Under the pieces are notes generated by a model that was given only the letters and a program-made list of their open reading frames with translations, ran no database searches and was not told the DNA's origin. Below are positions 9,614 through 18,047 of a DNA stretch of 64,000 nucleotides, one piece after another. The stretch covers positions 62,001 through 126,000 of the forward strand of contig CAZCSV010000002.1 of assembly GCA_964501535.1 (NCBI GenBank), in the 5' to 3' direction. A program made the position numbers and the translations under genes. This DNA comes from FEN-1279 sp964501535 (lineage in GTDB: Bacteria > Bacteroidota > Ignavibacteria > Tepidaquicellales > Tepidaquicellaceae). Each line of letters begins with the position of its first letter. Position 1 is the first letter of the stretch.

Positions 9614-11656
9614 CTACCAGACAACGGGTCTTTTTTCGGGTGCGAGGTATCTTTTATCTGAAGGCTGGATATTAAAAGCCTCATAAAATTCCGGAACGCT
9701 ATATACCGTTCCGTTTACGCGGGCTTCCGAAGGCGAGTGTTCATCTTCTCTTAGTCTTCTCATAAGTTCTTTATCGCGAATGCTTCCCCTCCAGATTTGA
9801 GCATAGGAAAGGAAGTATCTCTGAAGCGGTGTAAATCCGTCGATTTCCTTTTTTGGTGGATTTTTTTCCCAGGCTTTTTTCAGTGCTTCGAGAGAGATGG
9901 ATAGTCCGCCGAAATCTGCGATGTTTTCCCCGAGAGTCATTTTACCGTCGACGTGAAGGGTATCGAGCATTTTATAATTATTAAAAATGTCAACGAGAAC
10001 CTGAGTTTGTTTTTCGAAATTTTTGGTATCTTCTTCAGTCCACCAGTCTTTCATATTCCCGTCTTTATCGAACTGTCTTCCGCGGTTATCGAATCCGTGA
10101 GTAGTTTCGTGGCCTATCACCACGCCGATAGCACCGTAGTTAACCGCATCGTCAGCGTCAGCCCAGAAGAACGGCGGCTGCAGGATTCCGGCAGGGAACA
10201 CTATTTCATTTCTGGTTGAGCTGTAATAGGCGTTAACGGTTTGCGGGGTCATTCCCCATTCGGTTTTATCGACCGGCTTTCCGATTTTTTTCAAATTCCT
10301 GAGGAATTCAAAATGTTTTGTTCTCTGGACATTTTCGAAGTAAGAGTTTCTGTCGATATCAAGTGAGGAATAATCTTTCCATTTATCCGGGTAACCGATT
10401 TTAACCGTAATTCTTTCGAGTTTTTCGATTGCATTTTGTTTGGTTTGCTCGCTCATCCAGGTCAGTCTCGATATTCTTTCTTTCAAAGCAAGTCTGAGGT
10501 TTTCGACCAATTCGAGCACTCTTTTTTTCGAGGCAGGCGGAAAATATTTTTCCACATAAAGTTCACCGAGCACATCGCCGAGTGAGCCATTAACGACGTC
10601 GGTTACTCTTTTCCATCTCGGGCGCATTTCTTTCAGTCCCGACATAAACTTGCCGCTGAATTCGAAGTTTTGGTTAACGATATCCGAACTTAAAATAGTG
10701 GCGTTACTTCTCAGTACAACCCATTCATAATAGCATTTCAGGTCTTCGAGGTTTGCTTCCCGGAAAATTTTACCGAGACCTTCGAAGTAAGGTTTTTGAG
10801 CGACGTTAATATCGCCCGGTTCCGAGAGTCCGAATTCCTTGAAATACAGAGCCCAGTCTATACTTTCGCACAATGCGGACAAATCTTTCAGAGACATTTT
10901 ATTATAATTTTTTGCCGGTACCTGCAAATCGGTTTTTGTAAACGATATGTCCGCTAATTTCAGTTCGAAATCGTATATGATTTTCGCTTTATTTAAGGCG
11001 GAAGTCTGGTCGTTGCCGATAAGGCTCAGCATTCTTGCAATTTGTTTTTGATATTCTTCGCGGACTGCTTTAGAGCGTTCGTCTTCTTTGAAATAATAGT
11101 TTTTATCTGGCAGTCCCAGTCCGCTCTGATATACGATTGTGATGACATAATCGCTGTTTTTAATGTCAATAGTACCGCCTGCATAAAACAGAGGATACAT
11201 TCCATAAGAGTGCAGGTATGCGGTATATTTAATCAAATCGGTTTTCGAAGAGATGGATTTAATTTTATCGAGATATCCATTTATCGGTTCATATCCGAGC
11301 GCATCGATTTTTGCTTCGTCCATTCCGCTCAGATAGAAGTCACCAATTTTTTGTTTATTGGAGCCTTTAACGGATTTTGAATCCTTTGAAGCGTCTTCAA
11401 TTAGGGAATTTATTTGTTTTCTGTTATTTTCGATGAGTTCATCGAAAGCGGTATATCTGCCCATATCGGGCGGAAGAGGATTATTTTTAATCCACGCTCC
11501 GTTGGAATAAATGTAGAAATCATCTCCGGGATTTACGGATAAATCCATATTGTTTTTATCGATTGCCGTTTGAGAGATGATTCCGGATACAAAGAATAGC
11601 GAAAGCACAAAAGAGAAAAATAATATCTTTGTGCCAATTTGTTTTAATGATAGCAT
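9614..11656 (-). CDS. pepO: M13 family (neprilysin/PepO-like) zinc endopeptidase
   Basis: Exported zinc metallopeptidase of 680 aa that cleaves small peptides. A signal peptide covers residues 1 to about 29. The mature N-terminal Peptidase_M13_N domain starts with MDLSVNPGDDFYIYSNG. The catalytic domain has NAYYSSTRNEIVFPAGILQPP, the zinc site HETTH at about 516-520 (VIGHETTHGFDNRG) and the third-ligand motif GENIADFGG. The C-terminus VNGTVYSVPEFYEAFNI is typical, including the usual late Trp. Length fits the family (about 650-700). The gene is monocistronic: a strong terminator follows and a divergent gene (11827) precedes it across 170 bp. Periplasmic or surface action is inferred. Confidence 0.93.
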   Translation of the reverse strand: MLSLKQIGTKILFFSFVLSLFFVSGIISQTAIDKNNMDLSVNPGDDFYIYSNGAWIKNNPLPPDMGRYTAFDELIENNRKQINSLIEDASKDSKSVKGSNKQKIGDFYLSGMDEAKIDALGYEPINGYLDKIKSISSKTDLIKYTAYLHSYGMYPLFYAGGTIDIKNSDYVITIVYQSGLGLPDKNYYFKEDERSKAVREEYQKQIARMLSLIGNDQTSALNKAKIIYDFELKLADISFTKTDLQVPAKNYNKMSLKDLSALCESIDWALYFKEFGLSEPGDINVAQKPYFEGLGKIFREANLEDLKCYYEWVVLRSNATILSSDIVNQNFEFSGKFMSGLKEMRPRWKRVTDVVNGSLGDVLGELYVEKYFPPASKKRVLELVENLRLALKERISRLTWMSEQTKQNAIEKLERITVKIGYPDKWKDYSSLDIDRNSYFENVQRTKHFEFLRNLKKIGKPVDKTEWGMTPQTVNAYYSSTRNEIVFPAGILQPPFFWADADDAVNYGAIGVVIGHETTHGFDNRGRQFDKDGNMKDWWTEEDTKNFEKQTQVLVDIFNNYKMLDTLHVDGKMTLGENIADFGGLSISLEALKKAWEKNPPKKEIDGFTPLQRYFLSYAQIWRGSIRDKELMRRLREDEHSPSEARVNGTVYSVPEFYEAFNIQPSDKRYLAPEKRPVVW

Positions 11657-11826
11657 AATTTAATAATTAATTGAGAAGAAAAATTTAACAATATTTTTTA
11701 CTTTAATATACTGATTTTATTGAAAAAAGTTACGAAATATTGTAAAAAAAATCCCGAATTTCAATCAAATAATAGTAATTGATTTAATCAAAATAATATA
11801 TAATATTGACAGAAACAACAAGGAAT

Positions 11827-12879
11827 ATGAGAAAAATAATTTTATTGTTCATTTTGCTTTTTTTTGCCGGAAGTATTTATGCCCAGAACGCTTCTACTTA
11901 TTTTCCTTCGGGCACGGGTTACAAGTGGTATTACAAAAACACTCCCCTGGATTCATTAAACAATCCTATACCTTCGCTTGCGAGATACAGAGTCGATACA
12001 TTTGCTCTGGTGCAGAATTACCACGGTTTGCAGGCAAATATAGTAAGGATTAAGGACAATCTCATTTCGATTAATCAGAACTCGCCATATACAGATACAA
12101 GTTTTCACAACTTTCAGGGAACGAGCGGATACGAATATTTAAATCTCTCATTAATTCCGGATACTACGGGATTACCGATAGGAATAATTAATTTTTTCAA
12201 AGGTTTGCAGGGGTGGTATAATGTTTACCAGTTTGCCGCGAATGTCGGAAGTTCTTATCAGATACTTACGAAGGACACAACAGTTCTTATTAATTCGATT
12301 CCCGTTCATTTAAGGGTAAAGGCAAGTGCGATTCGATTAGCAGACCAGCAGGTTTCGACCGTTAACGGAACATATCTGGCAAAGAAATTCGTAGTTTCAT
12401 ATGGATTATACGTTGTAGTATTGATTATCGAGCAGCCGATTGTTGTAACGAAAGACACCACCTGGTTGGCATCGGGAGTATGGATGGTAAAGGATATAAT
12501 TCCGTCGGTGAATCTGGATTTATCTCAGTTTGGTTACGGTAGTTATAATATACCGGGGCGTATATACGAGTTAACGCAACCGGTAGGGATAAAGAATATT
12601 GCTTCTGAAGTTCCCGCTGAATACTCATTACACCAGAATTATCCGAATCCGTTTAATCCGTCTACGAAGATAAAATTCGGAATTAAAGATTCAAGATTTG
12701 TAACGCTGAAAGTATTCGATGTACTTGGGAGAGAGGTCAAAACTCTTGTAAACGAAAAGCTGGGTCCGGGGACTTTTGAAGTAACTTTCGACGGGAGCGG
12801 ACTGAATTCGGATATTTATTTTTACAAGCTGGAAGCTGGGGATTTTTCGGAGGTAAAGAAAATGGTATTAATAAAGTGA
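11827..12879 (+). CDS. Secreted protein with type IX secretion C-terminal sorting domain
   Basis: Protein of 350 aa exported in two steps. A Sec signal peptide spans residues 1 to about 19 (MRKIILLFILLFFAGSIYAQ). The last 80 or so residues are a T9SS type A sorting domain: NYPNPFNPSTKIKFGI, LKVFDVLGREVKTLVNE, IYFYKLEAGDFSEVKKM and the end MVLIK. The middle (about 20-260) has no family that I recognise. The start was moved from an in-frame TTG at 11806 to the ATG at 11827, which begins the signal peptide and has AAGGA just upstream. Surface attachment or release by T9SS is established for this domain class; the function of the passenger is unknown. Confidence 0.85.
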   Translation: MRKIILLFILLFFAGSIYAQNASTYFPSGTGYKWYYKNTPLDSLNNPIPSLARYRVDTFALVQNYHGLQANIVRIKDNLISINQNSPYTDTSFHNFQGTSGYEYLNLSLIPDTTGLPIGIINFFKGLQGWYNVYQFAANVGSSYQILTKDTTVLINSIPVHLRVKASAIRLADQQVSTVNGTYLAKKFVVSYGLYVVVLIIEQPIVVTKDTTWLASGVWMVKDIIPSVNLDLSQFGYGSYNIPGRIYELTQPVGIKNIASEVPAEYSLHQNYPNPFNPSTKIKFGIKDSRFVTLKVFDVLGREVKTLVNEKLGPGTFEVTFDGSGLNSDIYFYKLEAGDFSEVKKMVLIK

Positions 12880-12954
12880 TATTAGAAAACTTTTGTTACA
12901 AGAGTAATGGTTTCAAAAATTTAAAATGATTTTCAAACTAAAAATAATCGGATT

Positions 12955-13584
12955 ATGAAAAAAGTTATTTCTGCTTTAATTATTTTATTTGTAATGGTTC
13001 CTGTTTTTCTTCGGGCGCAAAATCCAAAAGTCGATAATATAATAAAATATTGCAAGGGTATAGACGAGAAAATCGGCGAGGATGACGGTTACAGCGGTTA
13101 CTTTATTCACACGATTAACTTAAAGACGAACCGCAGGGCGATAGGACTGCAAGTTACTGAAATAAAATTTTATTACGAGCAGCAGGGTGATACATTAATA
13201 GAAAAAGGGGATATGACAGAATTTCTGGATATATATAAACCGCCCGTAAAAGTGAAGGTGGATTATAATATCGCCGCAAGTCAGAATATAACGATTGAAT
13301 ATTACCCGAACGACAAGGGAAAACTGATATATTATCATTACCTGACAAAGGGAGCGTATACGAAGGGTGAGGAATTTTATTATTTTGAAAACGAGAAGCC
13401 GATAAAAATAAAGTCCGTGGAATTGGAATCGGAATACGAAGTCCTGGAAAAGTATAAAGATTATAATAAAGAGAAAGATTTCACGAAAGAAAATTTGAAA
13501 AAGAGCAAAGAGATAGTAAACAACTGGAATGATTATAAAAAGATGTTCGACCAGATGATATATACAGAGAAAATCGATAAATAG
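12955..13584 (+). CDS. Hypothetical secreted protein
   Basis: Protein of 209 aa with a signal peptide (residues 1 to about 22, ending LRAQ). The mature part is charged (many Lys, Glu, Asp, Tyr) with beta-rich central sequence and a helical lysine/glutamate-rich tail from about residue 160. No recognised domain and no sorting domain. It follows the T9SS cargo gene on the same strand by 75 bp and may be cotranscribed with it. The stop TAG is followed directly by TAA. Confidence 0.6.
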   Translation: MKKVISALIILFVMVPVFLRAQNPKVDNIIKYCKGIDEKIGEDDGYSGYFIHTINLKTNRRAIGLQVTEIKFYYEQQGDTLIEKGDMTEFLDIYKPPVKVKVDYNIAASQNITIEYYPNDKGKLIYYHYLTKGAYTKGEEFYYFENEKPIKIKSVELESEYEVLEKYKDYNKEKDFTKENLKKSKEIVNNWNDYKKMFDQMIYTEKIDK

Positions 13585-13706
13585 TAAAGGGATAATATTA
13601 TACCGGTAAAAATTGACCGTCCGACGATAATTAATACCACGGGCAACAGGGAAAAGATAAATTTTAGGTTCGAGCAGTTAAATATTTTTTACGAATTTTT
13701 ATAAAA

Positions 13707-13746
13707 GAAATCCCCGTTATGAAATTCAATTCATAACGGGGATTTC
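13707..13746 (-). terminator. Strong hairpin terminator
   Basis: Perfect 17-bp inverted repeat (13707-13723 and 13730-13746) with a 6-nt loop; the core reads CCCCGTTATG/CATAACGGGG. On the minus strand it is followed by CTTTTATAAAA and lies 16 bp past the stop of the decayed T9SS sorting-domain ORF, so it was probably that gene's terminator. It would also stop transcription arriving from 13584 on the plus strand. Confidence 0.75.
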
Positions 13747-13762
13747 AATAATTCTATTCACA

Positions 13763-14014
13763 TTATTTTATAAGTATCATTTTCTTTGTATCGGTTAATC
13801 CGTTCGAAGTGAGGGTATAAAAATATACACCGCTTGAGAGGTTTATTCCGTTAATTTCGGCATTATAGTAGCCTGCGTTCACATAGCCGTCGAGATAAGT
13901 ATCGACTAATTTTCCGGTCACGTCATAGATTCTTAAACTGGCATAGCCATTTTTTGGTATTCCGAATTTAATATTGGTTACGGGATTAAACGGGTTCGGA
14001 TAGAAGATAAAATT
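13763..14014 (-). pseudogene. Remnant of a T9SS cargo gene: orphan C-terminal sorting domain
   Basis: Minus-strand translation from 14014 down to the TAA at 13763-13765 gives NFIFYPNPFNPVTNIKFGI, then LRIYDVTGKLVDTYLDG, INLSSGVYFYTLTSNG and the end KKMILIK. This is a complete type A T9SS sorting domain of about 80 residues. Just upstream in frame is a TAA (14015-14017), and no ATG precedes the domain. No passenger-coding sequence is seen between here and the next gene at 14159. The gene therefore lost everything but its 3' end; the domain itself has no internal stop or frameshift, so the loss looks recent. Confidence 0.8.
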
Positions 14015-14158
14015 TTATAAATAATTGTTTATAAATAAATTATATTAAAAGCGGCATATATTAAACGATATTTTTGATATTGATAAATAATTGACATTTA
14101 TTATAATATTATATATATTATAATTCTAAATATTTTTATAAAAATTAAATATACTATT

Positions 14159-14671
14159 ATGAAAAAAGCACTAGCTTTTCTTTTGGTATTTTTAGGTTTT
14201 ATTAATTTTTCCTGTAAATATGACAATTCTGTAGATCCTAAAAATGAATCCTATGCTATTAACGAAAAAGACGGGTCATCTACTACACTGTTTACCACAA
14301 GGATGATAATCATTCAAGATCCGGGAAAGAGGTCAATATTTCTTGTAGATACGACATTTACAACTTCACAAATCGGATATGTGTGTCCCGCAAGAGATTT
14401 TTATACAATGGATTATAGTACAAGTACATTTGATATTTATTGCTACTTTTATTGGCAAGACTATACCGAATATACGAGTCAGGGATATTGGGAGATTAGG
14501 TCTCCTAATTGGCCTTATACTGTAATATGGAATAAATCTATTACTATAACAAATCAGGTCCCGACAGGCTATGTTGATGAATATTGCATCAATATTAGCG
14601 GATTGCAACCAAATAATCATTATCAATTCAGATGTGGAATGAGTATCCTGACAGGTGACGAAAAGAAGTAG
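14159..14671 (+). CDS. Hypothetical lipoprotein
   Basis: Protein of 170 aa with a lipoprotein signal (MKKALAFLLVFLGFINFSC; the lipidated Cys would be residue 19). The mature part is rich in Thr, Tyr and Asn and includes a WEIRSPNWPYTV segment and a Gly/Asn/His-containing end. No family recognised; it may be a small beta-sandwich (inference). It lies beside the decayed T9SS gene with AT-rich DNA upstream (14040-14158) and is not obviously part of an operon. Confidence 0.65.
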   Translation: MKKALAFLLVFLGFINFSCKYDNSVDPKNESYAINEKDGSSTTLFTTRMIIIQDPGKRSIFLVDTTFTTSQIGYVCPARDFYTMDYSTSTFDIYCYFYWQDYTEYTSQGYWEIRSPNWPYTVIWNKSITITNQVPTGYVDEYCINISGLQPNNHYQFRCGMSILTGDEKK

Positions 14672-14809
14672 TTAAAAAGTCGGTATATTTTAGAAATAGT
14701 TTAATAACATAAAGGAAATTAGCTGAAATAATTTCTTGTATAATATTTTTTTATAAAAATTAATTAATTCCGTGTTAAATTTTCGGTGGCAGGTTTAATT
14801 GATTAAGCA

Positions 14810-14817
14810 TATTTTTG
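14810..14817 (+). promoter_or_regulatory. TAnnTTTG -7 promoter box upstream of ada
   Basis: TATTTTTG matches the TAnnTTTG -7 consensus exactly, 25 nt before the ada ATG at 14842. No clear -33 TTTG box is visible. An Ada-binding operator could not be identified by eye. Confidence 0.45.
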
Positions 14818-14841
14818 TATAAGTATAAATAAAAAAATTAT

Positions 14842-15879
14842 ATGTTAACGGAAAAAGTAATGTACAATGCTTTTTTAAGGAGGGATTCTTCGTTCGAGGG
14901 ATTATTTTTTGCGGCGGTCAGGACGACGGGGATATTTTGCCGACCGACGTGCACCGCAAGGAAGCCCAAGCGAGTAAACGTAGAATTTTTTCATTCTTCA
15001 AAGGATGCAATTTTAAACGGATACAGGCCCTGTAAAGTATGTTCGCCTCTGGAGAATGCGGGTTCGACGCCATTGTATATAAAGAAAATATTAAAAGAAA
15101 TAGACGAAAATCCCGGATTGAGGTTAAAGGATTTTGATTTAAGGAATCGCGGATTAGAGCCCAATAAAGTAAGAAGATGGTTTAAGAAAAATCACAATAT
15201 GACGTTTCATTCTTACCAGAGGATGATGAGGCTGAACAGTGCTTTTACGAGGATTCAATCGGGTGAAAAGGTTACGAGTGCGGCATTGGATTCGGGATAC
15301 GAATCTTTAAGCGGATTCAACGATTTCTTCAAATCGGTTATGGGCAATGCACCGACGAAATCAAAAGCAAAAAACGTTATTAATTTAATCCGTATGGAAA
15401 CACCGATTGGTCCGATGTATGCGGCGGCAACAGCGAAGGGAATCTGCATGTTTGATTTTACCGACAGGCGGATGTTTGAAAAAGAGTTAGGGGAATTGAG
15501 GAAGTATCTAAATGCCGTGATATTACACGGAGAGAATAAGCATTTCGAAATTTTAAGGAAAGAGTCGGGCGAATATTTCGAGGGAAAGAGAAAGTCATTT
15601 ACGGTACCGATAGACGCGCCGGGGACGGAATTTCAGAAGAGAGTGTGGAAAGTATTGAGAGAGATACCTTACGGGAAAACCATATCTTATAAAAAGCAGG
15701 CAATGAAGCTTGGAAAACCCGAAGCCGTGAGAGCAGTTGCAAATGCAAACGGGCACAACAGGATTGCGATTATAATTCCGTGTCACAGAGTGATTGGTGA
15801 GGAAGGAACGCTGACCGGCTATGGCGGGGGACTCTGGAGAAAAAAATGGCTGCTGGATTTGGAGAAGAAAAATAGTTGA
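14842..15879 (+). CDS. ada: Bifunctional Ada: DNA methylphosphotriester / O6-methylguanine repair protein and regulator
   Basis: Adaptive response protein of 345 aa. The N-terminal Ada zinc domain holds Cys33, Cys37 (RTTGIFCRPTC), Cys64 and Cys67 (RPCKVC); one of these accepts methyl from phosphotriesters in the family. An AraC-type HTH domain spans about 75-175 (RMMRLNSAFTRIQSGEKVTSAALDSGYESLSGFNDFF). The C-terminal O6-alkylguanine-DNA alkyltransferase domain includes the active Cys in IIPCHRVIG followed by GYGGGLWRKKWLL. All three parts are present in the E. coli Ada order and length. Methylated Ada normally activates its own gene. Immediate neighbours give no added repair function. Confidence 0.95.
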   Translation: MLTEKVMYNAFLRRDSSFEGLFFAAVRTTGIFCRPTCTARKPKRVNVEFFHSSKDAILNGYRPCKVCSPLENAGSTPLYIKKILKEIDENPGLRLKDFDLRNRGLEPNKVRRWFKKNHNMTFHSYQRMMRLNSAFTRIQSGEKVTSAALDSGYESLSGFNDFFKSVMGNAPTKSKAKNVINLIRMETPIGPMYAAATAKGICMFDFTDRRMFEKELGELRKYLNAVILHGENKHFEILRKESGEYFEGKRKSFTVPIDAPGTEFQKRVWKVLREIPYGKTISYKKQAMKLGKPEAVRAVANANGHNRIAIIIPCHRVIGEEGTLTGYGGGLWRKKWLLDLEKKNS

Positions 15880-15961
15880 ACATCCGATTTTTAAAGATTT
15901 TTTCCGGAATTTTTTTGCATAAAAATTAGTTGCTAATAGAAACTAATTTAAAAAAGTAATT

Positions 15962-16171
15962 ATGAAGAAAAACATAGGTAACACAGATAAAGTCATACGC
16001 TTAATAATAGGGCTATTTATAATAATTTATGTGGGTTTTGTATTAAACAGCTGGTGGGGATTAATCGGAATAATTCCGATTTTCACGGCATTAATTTCGA
16101 GATGTACGTTATATTATCCTTTTGGAATCAGCACCTGTACAAAACCGGAAGAATCAAAACCGGAGAATTAA
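15962..16171 (+). CDS. DUF2892 (YgaP-like) small membrane protein
   Basis: Small protein of 69 aa with the DUF2892 pattern: KNIGNTDKVIRLIIG, two adjacent hydrophobic helices (about 13-28 and 33-48) and RCTLYYPFGISTC near the end. DUF2892 proteins are inner-membrane proteins, often encoded with rhodanese or sulfur-handling genes, but no such partner is here. The 3' end overlaps the convergent LVIVD gene by 18 bp. Confidence 0.85.
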   Translation: MKKNIGNTDKVIRLIIGLFIIIYVGFVLNSWWGLIGIIPIFTALISRCTLYYPFGISTCTKPEESKPEN

Positions 16172-17176
16172 AAGTCCGTATTGACCGTTGGCGACAAGGA
16201 CTTTATTTTTAAAGAAATGAACGCCGTAGCAATAGCCCGGAGTTTCGTAATATCCGAATGCCTCCGGGTATATTGGATTAAATGTATTAAACACTTCAGT
16301 TCCCATATTATATTCTGCGGTTAAAATAAAGTTAGTGGTATAATCCAGACCTCTGATATCGGATTCAGTATTTATTGTACTTACCAGATAAGGTTGTGAT
16401 GGATTGGATATGTTCATAACGCATAAACCCGCAGAACCATTTGCGATGTAAGCGAGGTTATCGGCAATTTTAATATCGTTACAACTTCCCGAAGTATTGA
16501 AACCTGAACGATAAACAGGTGAAGCGGGATTGGAGATATCGACAAGTTCAAATCCCATATTACCTTGCAGTAAATAAGCAATTGAGCCCGCGACTTCGAT
16601 ATGATTAACGGTATATTGCGGTATGTAGGCAGTAACTTCATAAACGGAGTCGGGAAGTGAATTCAAGTTCAGTATTTTAATCTGACTTTGTCTTAAGGCA
16701 ACGTATAAATAACCGTTTTTCATATAAGATGAATTGACGCCGGACGGATAAGAGAGCAAAGTATCCAGATATGCCGAGGAAGGGTTTGTAATATTCAGTA
16801 TATACAATCCGTTATTTTCATCCGATAGGAATGCATATTTATTTGACGATAAACTGTCAATATTCACTTCTCTTACATAACCGTTAGTAATATAATTATA
16901 AGCAAGCGAAGGATTTGTGGGATTTGAGATATCGATAATTTCCATACCTTTTTGTCCGTCTGCAAGAAATGCATATTGCACACCGTTAACGAAAGCACCT
17001 TTCACATACCTTGCGTCACCTCCGGTATTCAGTTTACCAACAAACCACATACCTGTTTCCCAGGTATAAGGGGGCAGTTCGGGTTCAGTTTCTTCCGGCA
17101 GTTCGCACCCCGTTTGATTTATTAACGGGAATATGCAAATAATTACGATTAATATTTTTAGATATTTTATTGACAT
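16154..17176 (-). CDS. LVIVD-repeat beta-propeller lipoprotein
   Basis: Predicted surface or periplasmic lipoprotein of 340 aa. The signal ends LINQTGC (lipidated Cys near residue 24). The rest consists of repeated units of about 40-45 residues containing patterns such as GMEIIDISNPTNPSL, GLYILNITNPSSAY, GFELVDISNPASPV and GLCVMNISNPSQPY, the hallmark of LVIVD repeats that fold into a beta-propeller. Ligand unknown. The ATG at 17174-17176 is secure because it opens the lipoprotein signal. This start lies inside the preceding gene's ORF (92-bp overlap), and the 3' end overlaps the convergent DUF2892 gene by 18 bp. Confidence 0.85.
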   Translation of the reverse strand: MSIKYLKILIVIICIFPLINQTGCELPEETEPELPPYTWETGMWFVGKLNTGGDARYVKGAFVNGVQYAFLADGQKGMEIIDISNPTNPSLAYNYITNGYVREVNIDSLSSNKYAFLSDENNGLYILNITNPSSAYLDTLLSYPSGVNSSYMKNGYLYVALRQSQIKILNLNSLPDSVYEVTAYIPQYTVNHIEVAGSIAYLLQGNMGFELVDISNPASPVYRSGFNTSGSCNDIKIADNLAYIANGSAGLCVMNISNPSQPYLVSTINTESDIRGLDYTTNFILTAEYNMGTEVFNTFNPIYPEAFGYYETPGYCYGVHFFKNKVLVANGQYGLLILRF

Positions 17177-17918
17177 TTTTTTGAGCGATTTTTGTATATG
17201 GTATTACTCCGGATTCACCATGAATTGTAAATGAGATTTTATCGGTAAAAACAAGATTAGCGAGTTGATATTCGGGACTTCCTCCGTACTGGTCTCTCGC
17301 AAGGTCATACATCGAGCAATTACTTAAGTTAAAATCTGTCCATTTAACATCTCCAAGATGAAACCTGCAACCCGGCGGAGTAAATATCACTTCACCGATT
17401 CCGTTTCTGAATTCAACTTTCAAGCCTTTGCAGTTCGGGCAGGGACCATCGGCAGTTCTCAGCCATACCCCTGTAATATCGGAGCATCCGATATTACCCC
17501 CGTTACAATTTGTATAATTTAGAATTTTACAAATTCTTTCTTCTACGTTAATGTTGTAATTGCATAAAAACACGTTTCCTTCGATTCTAACCCCGTAGCT
17601 TCCCGCTTTTAAAATCACGGATGATGCAATATTGGTATCACAAGGCGGAGTCGTCTGCCAGATAACCGAATCTTTAATTTGTTTATTCGAAATATATATT
17701 GTAATGTTGCTGTCGGTTTGTTGTGTTCTGATAAATGTAATTTTTCCGTTACCTTCTCCATAAGGATTTGGCGGGGGAGGTGTTACAGGGGTTGAGGAAG
17801 TGATTCCTCCTCTTGAATCGCAGGAAGTAATGTAAATGATAGCGAATAAAAATATAGCACTGAAAAAACAAGTAATTATTTTGTTTATTTTTTTCTCCAA
17901 AATCCTGATTTTATGCAA
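17085..17918 (-). CDS. Hypothetical lipoprotein, Cys-rich, possibly frameshifted at its end
   Basis: Protein of 277 aa as read. The lipoprotein signal ends IIYITSC (Cys near 33), followed by a Pro-rich stretch. The mature domain contains several cysteines (PPCDTN, VFLCNYN, ERICKIL, NCNGGNIGC, GPCPNCKG, PPGCRFH). No family recognised. The last 31 or so codons overlap the start of the LVIVD gene in another frame. The overlap begins at a run of seven A (minus strand, immediately before and into the LVIVD ATG). One extra A would end this protein after ...QKKCQ with an overlap of only a few bases, so the long tail may be an artefact or an indel. Upstream partner of the LVIVD gene in a likely two-gene operon. 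Confidence 0.65.
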   Translation of the reverse strand: MHKIRILEKKINKIITCFFSAIFLFAIIYITSCDSRGGITSSTPVTPPPPNPYGEGNGKITFIRTQQTDSNITIYISNKQIKDSVIWQTTPPCDTNIASSVILKAGSYGVRIEGNVFLCNYNINVEERICKILNYTNCNGGNIGCSDITGVWLRTADGPCPNCKGLKVEFRNGIGEVIFTPPGCRFHLGDVKWTDFNLSNCSMYDLARDQYGGSPEYQLANLVFTDKISFTIHGESGVIPYTKIAQKNVNKISKNINRNYLHIPVNKSNGVRTAGRN

Positions 17919-18047
17919 TATATTTAAAATTTATACTTTTTTCTATTACATTTTGTTTCAAATTAGTAGCGGTTTTTCAATAATTAAGTATACATTTGAT
18001 TTCTATTTAAATTTAATTATCTTTATTTGAATTATCAAGCGGGGATA

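Noticed and set aside
13585..13706. Open frame after the TAG-TAA stops of the 12955 gene, in the same frame
   Set aside because: About 38 codons, no start, no recognisable protein; could be chance or an old 3' extension. Not enough to call.
18027..18047. TTG start for the YCF48-like gene
   Set aside because: ATG codons at 18048 and 18054 follow a purine-rich site and begin the lipoprotein signal; the extra seven residues add nothing recognisable.
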